38,223 nucleotides of DNA from Hahella sp. HN01 (GTDB lineage: Bacteria > Pseudomonadota > Gammaproteobacteria > Pseudomonadales > Oleiphilaceae). A model generated the notes under the pieces. The model saw only the letters and a list, made by a program, of their open reading frames with translations. It made no database searches and had not been told where the DNA came from. Where the stretch lies: contig NZ_JAHMIN010000021.1 of the NCBI RefSeq assembly GCF_018986435.1, forward strand, positions 37,243 to 75,465, written 5' to 3'. Shown here piece after piece: positions 26,513 through 33,048 of the stretch (position 1 is its first letter; the number at the start of each line of letters is the position of its first letter). The translations under genes and the position numbers were made by a program.

Positions 26513-26830
26513 ATGAGTGGTATATCGAAAGGCCTTATGCTGTTGGCGCCTATTGCATTCAGCTTGCAATGGGTGTTTTACGGTGGGATTGTATTGGTGA
26601 TGTGCTTTTTTGAGGGAGAGTGTTATAGTTTTATTGAAGAAGTGTTTTTCTTTTGTGGATTTATTATGAGTACATTGTTCCTGTTTACAAGTATATTTAT
26701 AAAGTGTGCTAACTGCGGCTGGATACCCTTTTTTGATCGGCGGCATCATGATCCGTTAAAGGCCTACGGTGAGTGTGTGTCAGGAAGAAAGTTTGCTTGT
26801 CAATTCTGTGGTGAGATGAATTATATATAG
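26513..26830 (+). CDS. Small membrane protein with C-terminal zinc-ribbon-like cysteines
   Basis: This 105-residue protein has two hydrophobic helices, about residues 8-32 (LMLLAPIAFSLQWVFYGGIV) and 40-63 (FFFCGFIMSTLFLFTSIFI). The C-terminal part carries two CxxC knuckles, CANCGW and CQFCGE, spaced about 31 residues apart, the pattern of a zinc ribbon facing the cytoplasm or periplasm. No family is recognised. It begins 28 bases after the previous stop, so cotranscription is likely. Composition is AT-rich. Confidence 0.6.
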   Translation: MSGISKGLMLLAPIAFSLQWVFYGGIVLVMCFFEGECYSFIEEVFFFCGFIMSTLFLFTSIFIKCANCGWIPFFDRRHHDPLKAYGECVSGRKFACQFCGEMNYI

Positions 26831-26910
26831 CGAGCGGCGACTCTTTTGGTTGAAAGTTGGTCTGGTTGTATTGATGTTAAGTCCAATGTGCTTGGAAGTC
26901 TGTGAAAAAT

Positions 26911-27267
26911 ATGAAGAATGAAAGAGTTGCTTTAAAGGAAGTGTTAGTGTTTCTGCTTGTCATAGCAGGATACTTTCTTCTCTCAATGATAAGTTTTGAG
27001 AAGATTAGGCATGCTGTTACCTGGAGCGCACTAACACTAATTTATCTGGTAATGGTCAGGCTTGCATATGGGGTTAGTCTTGTAAATGTATATTCAAAGA
27101 CCTCTAAAGCAGACAAAATACAAGCTGCAACGACCTTCTTTATATTTGTTTTTTTTAATGTCTATGAGGGGCTTGCTGAAAGGTTGTTGTTAGCGGCCAG
27201 TTTTTCAATGTTTGTGTTATCGTTTCATGGATGGATTAGTAGAAGAAAGCTCGAAAGCAGTTGCTAA
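26911..27267 (+). CDS. Hypothetical four-helix membrane protein
   Basis: This 118-residue protein shows four hydrophobic segments: about 9-26 (EVLVFLLVIAGYFLLSM), 34-52 (VTWSALTLIYLVMVRLAYG), 70-85 (TTFFIFVFFNVYEG) and 90-106 (LLLAASFSMFVLSFHGW). No family recognised. The start is uncertain: ATG 26911 or GTG 26902, with GGAAG at 26894-26898 upstream. Small orphan membrane proteins of this sort are common in toxin-immunity islands, but nothing here proves such a role. Confidence 0.55.
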   Translation: MKNERVALKEVLVFLLVIAGYFLLSMISFEKIRHAVTWSALTLIYLVMVRLAYGVSLVNVYSKTSKADKIQAATTFFIFVFFNVYEGLAERLLLAASFSMFVLSFHGWISRRKLESSC

Positions 27268-27310
27268 CCCGTAAATAATCATTCGATCACTAAATTATAA
27301 TATATTTAAA

Positions 27311-27502
27311 TTATGGATGCTTAAATAAACTTTGAATCAATGATGGTGTTCTTTTTATGCTCCGAAGGATTTTTAAAGCTATCTTTCTTAATTGGTCTGG
27401 ACCTGCAACCTTCATCTTTCTCAATCGCTGATGTTTCATGTAGCTCCACACGGACTCATCTGGATTGAGTTCAGGGGAGTAAGGCGGCAGGAACAGGCTT
27501 GG
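27311..27502 (-). pseudogene. IS630-family transposase remnant (C-terminal fragment)
   Basis: The reverse strand reads LFLPPYSPELNPDESVW followed by SYMKHQRLRKMKVAGP and ends at a stop at 27311-27313. The LPPYSPELNPxE block is the hallmark of the DDE_3 domain of IS630-type transposases, its glutamate being the third catalytic acid. Only about 63 codons remain of a protein usually over 300 residues. Upstream on the same strand the frame hits a TAG at 27503-27505, where the sequence changes to unrelated coding DNA. The first two catalytic aspartates are gone, so it cannot act. It marks a past insertion and deletion in this island. Confidence 0.85.
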
Positions 27503-27624
27503 CTAAAGTGAATGAGATAACTGCTAAAGGAATACCATTGGAAAAAGCGGTTACTGAGACATGGACCGCAAAGAAGGAAGCGAAATATGTTTATAAAAGG
27601 CTACCCTCTAAAGAGCTGATATAA
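27487..27624 (+). pseudogene. 3' end of an unidentified protein, cut by the IS630 remnant
   Basis: A plus-strand frame from about 27487 encodes AGTGLAKVNEITAKGIPLEK, then AVTETWTAKKEAKYVYKRL and PSKELI before TAA at 27622-27624. It has no start codon with a ribosome-binding site, and its upstream edge coincides with the end of the transposase fragment, so it looks like the surviving tail of a longer gene. The stop is 18 bases before the next small gene, the arrangement usual for a polymorphic toxin followed by its immunity gene. That reading is inference; the protein family is not recognised. Confidence 0.45.
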
Positions 27625-27642
27625 AGCTCGAAAAGGCGCAAG

Positions 27643-27906
27643 ATGCAGTTACAAAAAGTATTGATTGACGAGTTAAAGAGTATGCATGAAATTGGTTCTT
27701 CAGTTTCAGATATGCTGGCTCGAATAAAAGAAAAAGAGAGTGAGGAAAATATTAAGATGAAAAGCATCATGTATTTCAGGGTGGCCTTTAATCTCTCTAT
27801 TTCTGAAGTTAGCGCTATTCCGGGATGGGAAGGGTTTGGTGGAGAGCTAAGTAGTGATCGGATTAATAGATTTGTGGTGATCAAAAGGCTGGGACAAGGT
27901 TCATGA
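27643..27906 (+). CDS. Small hypothetical protein, candidate immunity protein
   Basis: This 87-residue protein is helical and charged in its first half (VLIDELKSMHEIGSSVSDML, then ARIKEKESEENIK), with SIMYFRVAFNLSISEVSAIP and a Gly-Trp patch (GWEGFGGELS) later. There is no signal or membrane helix. AAGG at about 27633 supports ATG 27643. It begins 18 bases after the stop of a truncated reading frame, as an immunity gene would follow its toxin. No family recognised; the role is inferred from position only. Confidence 0.55.
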   Translation: MQLQKVLIDELKSMHEIGSSVSDMLARIKEKESEENIKMKSIMYFRVAFNLSISEVSAIPGWEGFGGELSSDRINRFVVIKRLGQGS

Positions 27907-27946
27907 GCGGGGTTGACTCGAATACGCCACCGAAGGTGAAAAGTTT

Positions 27947-28234
27947 ATGCATGATTGGACGCTGGTAGCGTTGGCGGTCGATTGGGAAAAGGGAGTTGTC
28001 ACGATCACCCTAAAAAACAGTCGCTCGGAGGATGTTTTCATTGTGGCGGATGGACTTGTGAGCTTGATCGTTCCAAGAAGAGAGGCGTGGGGCGGGAGTG
28101 TCTCGGTTAATGCGATGGAAGGTCCCAGGTTGCTTACAAACGGGGATTATTATTTGGCCCTTGAGATGCAGTCTGGCGATAGAATAGAACTTGAGGCCAG
28201 AACTATCACGCTGCCAGTGTCCCTGAGTGAATAG
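27947..28234 (+). CDS. Small hypothetical protein beginning MHDWTL, candidate immunity protein
   Basis: This 95-residue protein looks like a compact beta-rich domain: MHDWTLVALAVDWEKGVVTI, a central PRREAWGGSVSVN, then a terminal MQSGDRIELEARTITLPVSL. Small proteins with an MHDWxL start and this strand pattern occur, as far as I recall, as orphan or immunity-like proteins; I cannot name a domain. It lies 40 bases after the previous small gene. Base composition is nearer the chromosome average than that of the genes before it, so it may mark the right edge of the island. Confidence 0.6.
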   Translation: MHDWTLVALAVDWEKGVVTITLKNSRSEDVFIVADGLVSLIVPRREAWGGSVSVNAMEGPRLLTNGDYYLALEMQSGDRIELEARTITLPVSLSE

Positions 28235-28419
28235 GGACGTTAACGGGAAGGCCGCGCGACTTGCGTGAACGTCGCTCAACCCCTGGCATTTTCCCGAAAA
28301 CAGGATTTATTATGTTGAGTTCTCCGAAATTTCCTGTATTTTATGCAACCTTTTTTCCGGCCTAACGTCTTCCTCAGATGGTTCGCCGGGCTTCCACCGG
28401 CTTATTCGGGAGTTAATTT

Positions 28420-28998
28420 GTGGAAAAGACTTTCATCAGCGCTCAACAGCTATTAGACGATTCCTTCAAACTGGGCCTGAAAATTTACGAGAGCGGCTAT
28501 CGACCTAACTACATCGTCGGCGTGTGGCGCGGCGGCGCTCCGGTCGGCATCGCGGTGCAGGAACTGCTCGATTTTCTGGGCGTGGAGTCGGACCACATCG
28601 CTATCCGCACCTCTTCCTACACTGGCATCGGCGAAAGAAGTCGTCATGTTACCGTTCATGGTCTGAACTACATGGTTAAGCGCGTCAATGCGGAAGACTC
28701 TGTTCTGATCGTGGATGATGTGTACGACACCGGCTTGAGCGTACAGCAGGTGGTGACGGATCTGAAAGCGGCCTGCCGTAAGAATACGCCGGACATCAAG
28801 ATTGCGACGCCATACTTTAAGCCGTCCAACAACAAAACCGACAAAGTGCCTGACTACTTCGTACATGAGACGGACCAATGGTTGGTTTTCCCCCACGAAT
28901 TGCACGGCCTGACTACGGAAGAAATTCTGGAGCACAAGCCAGAGCTGGCGGTCATTCACGACAAGCTGCTGAAGCTGCGTGAGGGCGAAAACTCCTAA
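28420..28998 (+). CDS. Hypoxanthine-type phosphoribosyltransferase
   Basis: This 192-residue cytoplasmic enzyme belongs to the type I phosphoribosyltransferases (COG2236-like). The PRPP-binding loop is clear in VLIVDDVYDTGLSVQQVV at about residues 95-112, and an N-terminal YIVGVWRGGAPVGIAVQELL forms the PPi loop region. It would transfer phosphoribose from PRPP to a purine, probably hypoxanthine or guanine, in salvage; specificity is inferred. The start is a GTG at 28420 with CGGGAG about ten bases upstream. It resumes GC-rich chromosomal composition after the island. A hairpin with a T-rich tail follows the stop. Confidence 0.88.
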   Translation: MEKTFISAQQLLDDSFKLGLKIYESGYRPNYIVGVWRGGAPVGIAVQELLDFLGVESDHIAIRTSSYTGIGERSRHVTVHGLNYMVKRVNAEDSVLIVDDVYDTGLSVQQVVTDLKAACRKNTPDIKIATPYFKPSNNKTDKVPDYFVHETDQWLVFPHELHGLTTEEILEHKPELAVIHDKLLKLREGENS

Positions 28999-29011
28999 AT
29001 TGAGGGACTGA

Positions 29012-29050
29012 GCGCCTTTCAGCTAAATGAAAATCAGGCGTTGGTTTCTT
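29012..29050 (+). terminator. Candidate intrinsic terminator after the phosphoribosyltransferase gene
   Basis: GCGCCT at 29012-29017 pairs with AGGCGT at 29036-29041, and TTCA with TGAA inside it, leaving a small loop and a bulge. TGGTTTCTTT follows. The stem starts 14 bases after the stop codon. Confidence 0.5.
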
Positions 29051-29116
29051 TAGATGCGGTAGCCCGGTGATGTGTCAATAAACCGGGCTGCTCGCCGCCT
29101 CACTGGATACGTCCTT

Positions 29117-29893
29117 ATGAGACTCCTTTTCCCCTCCCATCCTCTTCACTCTCAGCAACCAGATGATTCCTACCTGGAAGAATTTACGGCGTTTCGTCAG
29201 GTTGGCGTGAGTTGTTCCGTTGTTGATATTGATGCGTTGGGCAACGGTCTGTGTGATGTACGCCCTGCAATAGGGGCGGGTGAGCCGGTGCTTTATCGGG
29301 GTTGGATGCTTGCTCCTGAGCGTTACCGCCAGCTGACTCAGTTGATTGAGGGAACAGGCGGGAGGCCGGTAACGTCTTTTGAAAATTACCTGCGCTGTCA
29401 TCATTTACCGGGCTGGTATGAAGCCTGTCGGCCCTTTACGGCGGAAACCCGATTCTTCTCGGACGACGATGAGCTGCTACACAAGGTCTCCTGTTTGAGC
29501 TGGGAACGCTTTTTTGTAAAAGACTTCGTGAAATCCAACTCGACCGGGCAGGGTTCTATTGCACGCTCGCCGGAGGAAGTGGTTGAGATCGTGAGTCAGA
29601 TCCGCTCTCATCGCGGCGGCATAGAAGGCGGCGTAGCGCTGCGGCGGGTGGAGGACTACGACGAAGCTTCGGAGTAGCGGTACTTTGTCCTCAATGGCGT
29701 CGCCTATTCTTCCCATGGCGAGCCTCCCGCGCTATGTCGGGAAATAGCGCGTCGCATTGATGCGCCGTTTTATTCCATAGATCTGGCGCTTCGCCAGGAC
29801 GGGGGCATGCGCTTGGTGGAGATTGGCGACGGTCAGGTATCGGACAGAAAGAACTGGCCATTGGACGTTTTTGTGAAGATGTTGGCGCAGTAG
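29117..29893 (+). pseudogene. ATP-grasp domain protein interrupted by an in-frame TAG
   Basis: From ATG 29117 the frame encodes an ATP-grasp-like protein (DUF4343 type): MRLLFPSHPLHSQQPDDSYL, VLYRGWMLAPERYRQL, then a nucleotide-binding part WERFFVKDFVKSNSTGQGS and VALRRVEDYDEASE. A TAG at 29675-29677 stops it at residue 186, yet the same frame continues with RYFVLNGVAYSSHGEPP, SIDLALRQDGGMRLVEIGDG and VSDRKNWPLDVFVKMLAQ to a TAG at 29891-29893. The second part supplies the acidic metal-binding strand (RLVEIGDG) needed for catalysis. One base change (GAG or CAG to TAG) explains it. Total length with the stop, 258 codons, suits the family. Probably inactive unless the TAG is read through. Confidence 0.8.
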
Positions 29894-29991
29894 TCATAAT
29901 CAGATTCGTGTCACATTCTCACGTTTATTTGTGAACAACTGTATATTAAATCGTATTGGCGTCGGTATACTCAGCCAGACCACCTCTTCAT

Positions 29992-31146
29992 ATGGACGCC
30001 GCCATGACATGGATTCCCCGTCGTCTCCCCACTGCGCCGAGTATCGGCTTTGCGCGTGACATAGCGTCTACTTGGCTAACCGGGCTTTTCAAAGCTGAGT
30101 TGACCGAGTTTTATATTTCTCATTTATCTCCCCTATGGTCCGGGCGTCAGGTTAAGGCGCGGGTCATTGAGATTGTCAGAGAAAGCGCTGACTGTAAGTC
30201 TTTTATCCTGCAACCGAACAGCTTGTGGAAAGGGTTTCGGCCCGGTCAGTTCGTGATGGTGACGATTGAAATAGACGGTGTACGTCAGCAGCGATGCTAC
30301 AGCCTGTCTTCGGATTGGCGTGATTCGCAGCGCATTCGCATCACTGTCAAAGAGAAAAAAGACGGACATGTTTCCACCTGGTTGCACAGGAATCTGCAGA
30401 AGCAGGATGTGCTGTTGCTGAGTCAGGCTCAGGGAGAATTCACTGCGCCGACGTCACTGTCTGAGTCGCTGTTACTGATCGCCGCTGGCAGCGGCATTAC
30501 GCCGATTCGCGCCATGTTGTATGAGCTTGAAGAACGCTCTCGGAACCTGGTGCTCATTTACTACGCCCGCACTCAGGATGAACTGATTTTTGCGGAGGAA
30601 ATTCGCACCGCCGCTGCGCGGCGCCCCGACCTGACGGTCCATATCTGTTATACGTCGGGCGGGGGAGACCTTCATACGCAGGGAGGGCGTTTTCATCCCG
30701 ATCAGCTTAAACATCTGGTTCCTGATTACCATGAACGACGGACGCTGGTATGCGGTCCTGAAGGATTAATGCAGCGACTGCGACAGCATTGGCGCGAAGA
30801 GGGCATCGAAGCGCGTATCTGCTTTGAAGACTTCACCGGGGCATTTAGCGGTTTAATCAAACCGGAGCAAACAGCGCCCCAGCAGACAGCAGCCCATCGT
30901 GTGATCTTTGAGCGCTCCGCCTGCGCCGTCGACGCTGACGGTCGGCAGAGCCTGCTGGATGTGGCCGAATCCGCAGGATTGCGACCTCACTGTGGTTGCC
31001 GGATGGGAATCTGTCATAGCTGTACGGCCAGAAAACGGTCCGGCGTGGTTCGTAATCTGCTCACCGGCAAAGCCTCCAGCGGCGGTAGTGAAGAAATCCA
31101 GTTGTGTATTTGCGTTCCCATAACCGATGTCTCTCTTGAAGTGTGA
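29992..31146 (+). CDS. Ferredoxin-NADP reductase-type oxidoreductase with C-terminal 2Fe-2S domain, partner of desaturase
   Basis: This protein of about 384 residues carries electrons from NAD(P)H through FAD to a 2Fe-2S centre. The FAD site shows QRCYSLSS; the nucleotide site shows [20 protein letters not shown] and later LVCGPEGLM. The C-terminal plant-type ferredoxin domain has [15 protein letters not shown], supplying three cluster cysteines, with the fourth in LCICVP. It sits 35 bases before a fatty-acid desaturase, the same pairing as Pseudomonas DesC/DesB and mycobacterial Rv3230c/DesA3, so it is most likely the desaturase's electron donor. The start is uncertain: ATG 29992 or 30004, neither with a good ribosome-binding site. 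Confidence 0.9.
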   Translation: MDAAMTWIPRRLPTAPSIGFARDIASTWLTGLFKAELTEFYISHLSPLWSGRQVKARVIEIVRESADCKSFILQPNSLWKGFRPGQFVMVTIEIDGVRQQRCYSLSSDWRDSQRIRITVKEKKDGHVSTWLHRNLQKQDVLLLSQAQGEFTAPTSLSESLLLIAAGSGITPIRAMLYELEERSRNLVLIYYARTQDELIFAEEIRTAAARRPDLTVHICYTSGGGDLHTQGGRFHPDQLKHLVPDYHERRTLVCGPEGLMQRLRQHWREEGIEARICFEDFTGAFSGLIKPEQTAPQQTAAHRVIFERSACAVDADGRQSLLDVAESAGLRPHCGCRMGICHSCTARKRSGVVRNLLTGKASSGGSEEIQLCICVPITDVSLEV

Positions 31147-31181
31147 TATCTGATGATTCAGTACGAACAAGGAGATTTGTT

Positions 31182-32348
31182 ATGCGCGATTCCCTCAGTC
31201 GGGCGTTAACGCCTGCGGAACTGGCGTCATTTGAGAAAGAGCTGGACGACTTGCGCCAGCAAGTCATTGACGATCTGGGACAACGGGATGTGGACCATAT
31301 CCGCGGTGTGATCAACGCGGTCAGGTATTCAGAGCTGGCCGGACGGGTTTTGCTGCATGTCAGCTTTACGCCGTTGGGCGTGGTCGCCGGCGTGGCCTGC
31401 CTGTCGCTCTCCAAAATTCTGGAGAACATGGAAGTCGGGCACAACCTGATGCATGGTCAGTACGACTGGACCCATGATCCCGCCTTGAACTCAAAACGTT
31501 ATGAATGGGATCTCGTATGCGCCAGCAACGCCTGGCGGCACTACCATAACTATGAGCATCACACATTCACCAATATCCTCGGTAAAGACCGTGACTTTGG
31601 TTACACCATCACCCGCCTGACCGCGGAGCAGCGCTGGCGGCCCATTTACCTGCTGCAGCCCGTTTACAACGTGGCGCAGGCGCTGACTTTCGAATGGGGC
31701 GTGGCGTTGTTCGGACTGGAGCTGGAGCGCGCGGTGACTGGAAAAATGAGCAGACAGGAACTGGTGGGGCGGTTAAAGCCTTTTCTGCGTAAAGCGGGCA
31801 GGCAACTCGGCAAAGATTATGTGTTGTTTCCTGCCTTGGCGGGCATTGGCGCGCCCAAAGTGTTGGCGGGGAATCTGGCGGCCAATGTCATACGCAACGT
31901 CTGGGCCTACGCGATTATTTCCTGCGGGCATTTTACAGCGGACACCCGGGTTTATACCGAGGAGGAAACCCGTAATGAGAGCCGGGGACAGTGGTATCTG
32001 CGGCAACTGCATGGCTCCGGTAACATCGAGGGCAGTCGTCGCTTTTACCTGCTGAGCGGTCATCTCAGTCATCAGATTGAGCATCACCTGTTCCCGGATA
32101 TTCCCGCCCATCGTTATCCGGAAATCGCTCCCAAAGTCAGAGCCATCTGCGACAAATACGGGCAACACTACAATACCGGACCTTTTCTGCGACAGTTCGG
32201 CTCGGTGCTTAAACGTATCGTGAAATATTCGCTGCCGATAAAAAGCGTCAGGGGTGATACGCCACAATCAGCGCCGCCGCCAGCTTTGAAAACAAAGAGC
32301 ATCGTGGCGCGCCGGACAGAACGCGACAAGAAACTGGCGGTAGCCTGA
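31182..32348 (+). CDS. Membrane fatty-acid (acyl-CoA) desaturase
   Basis: This 388-residue integral membrane di-iron enzyme inserts a double bond into acyl chains. Three histidine boxes are intact: H87NLMH91 with H98 following, H120YHNYEH126H127, and H297QIEH301H302 near the C-terminus. Hydrophobic segments lie between them. The pattern [14 protein letters not shown] resembles the HNVMHGQWDWM of DesB/DesA3-type delta-9 acyl-CoA desaturases. An AAGGAG at 31169-31174 fixes the ATG at 31182. It is cotranscribed with the reductase just upstream and would adjust membrane fluidity. No TetR-type DesT regulator is in the window. Confidence 0.92.
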   Translation: MRDSLSRALTPAELASFEKELDDLRQQVIDDLGQRDVDHIRGVINAVRYSELAGRVLLHVSFTPLGVVAGVACLSLSKILENMEVGHNLMHGQYDWTHDPALNSKRYEWDLVCASNAWRHYHNYEHHTFTNILGKDRDFGYTITRLTAEQRWRPIYLLQPVYNVAQALTFEWGVALFGLELERAVTGKMSRQELVGRLKPFLRKAGRQLGKDYVLFPALAGIGAPKVLAGNLAANVIRNVWAYAIISCGHFTADTRVYTEEETRNESRGQWYLRQLHGSGNIEGSRRFYLLSGHLSHQIEHHLFPDIPAHRYPEIAPKVRAICDKYGQHYNTGPFLRQFGSVLKRIVKYSLPIKSVRGDTPQSAPPPALKTKSIVARRTERDKKLAVA

Positions 32349-32475
32349 GTAAGGTAAAACGTTCGAGAACGTGCGTCAGGGTTGAATCGATTATAATAGT
32401 GCGTTATCAATCAAGCCTTTGAGCAAGATCAGGAATCTCTGGTCAACATTCGGTCCCAACACAGAAGTAAGTGAT

Positions 32476-32811
32476 ATGTTAGAAAAAATTGATTCCCAGA
32501 CCCTGGATGCGTTATTGGGCCGGGTTCGTACCTGTGCGCAAGATATGATGGAAGATTTTGGCGACGAAGTCAGGGAGCTGGTTGCTGATGCGGGCAACGA
32601 GAGATCCGGCGCTATCCAGGCGGAGGAATGCATTAGTAATTGTTGGGATATTTATGTTTGTGGGGAGATTCAGGACTGGGTTGACGAGGCCATGGAAGTA
32701 CAGGAAGGGGATGAGGAAAGTGAGTACCTGGATTCCTTGCATGAAGAGGTTCAAGAGCACTTCACCAAATCCTGTTATGAAGCGCTCGGCATGATGCATT
32801 TATATTACTGA
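32476..32811 (+). CDS. Small acidic hypothetical protein
   Basis: This 111-residue protein is strongly acidic and helical (MLEKIDSQTLDALLGRVRTC, CAQDMMEDFGDEVRELVAD, then an Asp/Glu-rich stretch and SCYEALGMMHLYY). It holds five cysteines, including an ISNCWDIYVCGEIQDW stretch. No family recognised; there is no signal peptide or membrane helix. ATG 32476 is chosen over an in-frame TTG at 32419 because the upstream part looks non-coding. It ends three bases before the stop of the convergent feoC gene. Confidence 0.6.
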   Translation: MLEKIDSQTLDALLGRVRTCAQDMMEDFGDEVRELVADAGNERSGAIQAEECISNCWDIYVCGEIQDWVDEAMEVQEGDEESEYLDSLHEEVQEHFTKSCYEALGMMHLYY

Positions 32812-32814
32812 TAC

Positions 32815-33048
32815 CTACTGAACGCGCGGCGTTTCCTTCCACACGTAAATTTCTATGTCTCCAGGGTCGCATTGGGTGCAGCCGCTACAGGGCGTACCTT
32901 GGGGCAGCTTTTCCACCCGGCCTTTGGCGATCCACTTATCAAGCATCCCCCGCAATGCGTCCGGCTCCGTGTTGAAACGGTGGGCCATATCTTTAAGCGC
33001 GGCCCGTTTGTGGGTTTGCAGGTAGTCGCGTATTTCTGACAGGATCAT
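32815..33048 (-). CDS. feoC: FeoC-like small winged-helix protein
   Basis: This 77-residue protein has the winged-helix N-terminus of FeoC (MILSEIRDYLQTHKRAALKD) and a C-terminal cysteine patch PCSGCTQCDPGD, the region known in FeoC to bind an iron-sulfur cluster. It is thought to regulate or stabilise FeoB. Its ATG overlaps the feoB stop by four bases (ATGA), so translation is coupled. It is the last gene of the feo operon. Confidence 0.88.
   Translation of the reverse strand: MILSEIRDYLQTHKRAALKDMAHRFNTEPDALRGMLDKWIAKGRVEKLPQGTPCSGCTQCDPGDIEIYVWKETPRVQ

Noticed and set aside
24410-28419. Integron cassette array
   Set aside because: Small unknown genes on one strand suggested cassettes, but the gaps lack repeated attC-like structures with RYYYAAC and GTTRRRY ends, and gap lengths and sequences differ.
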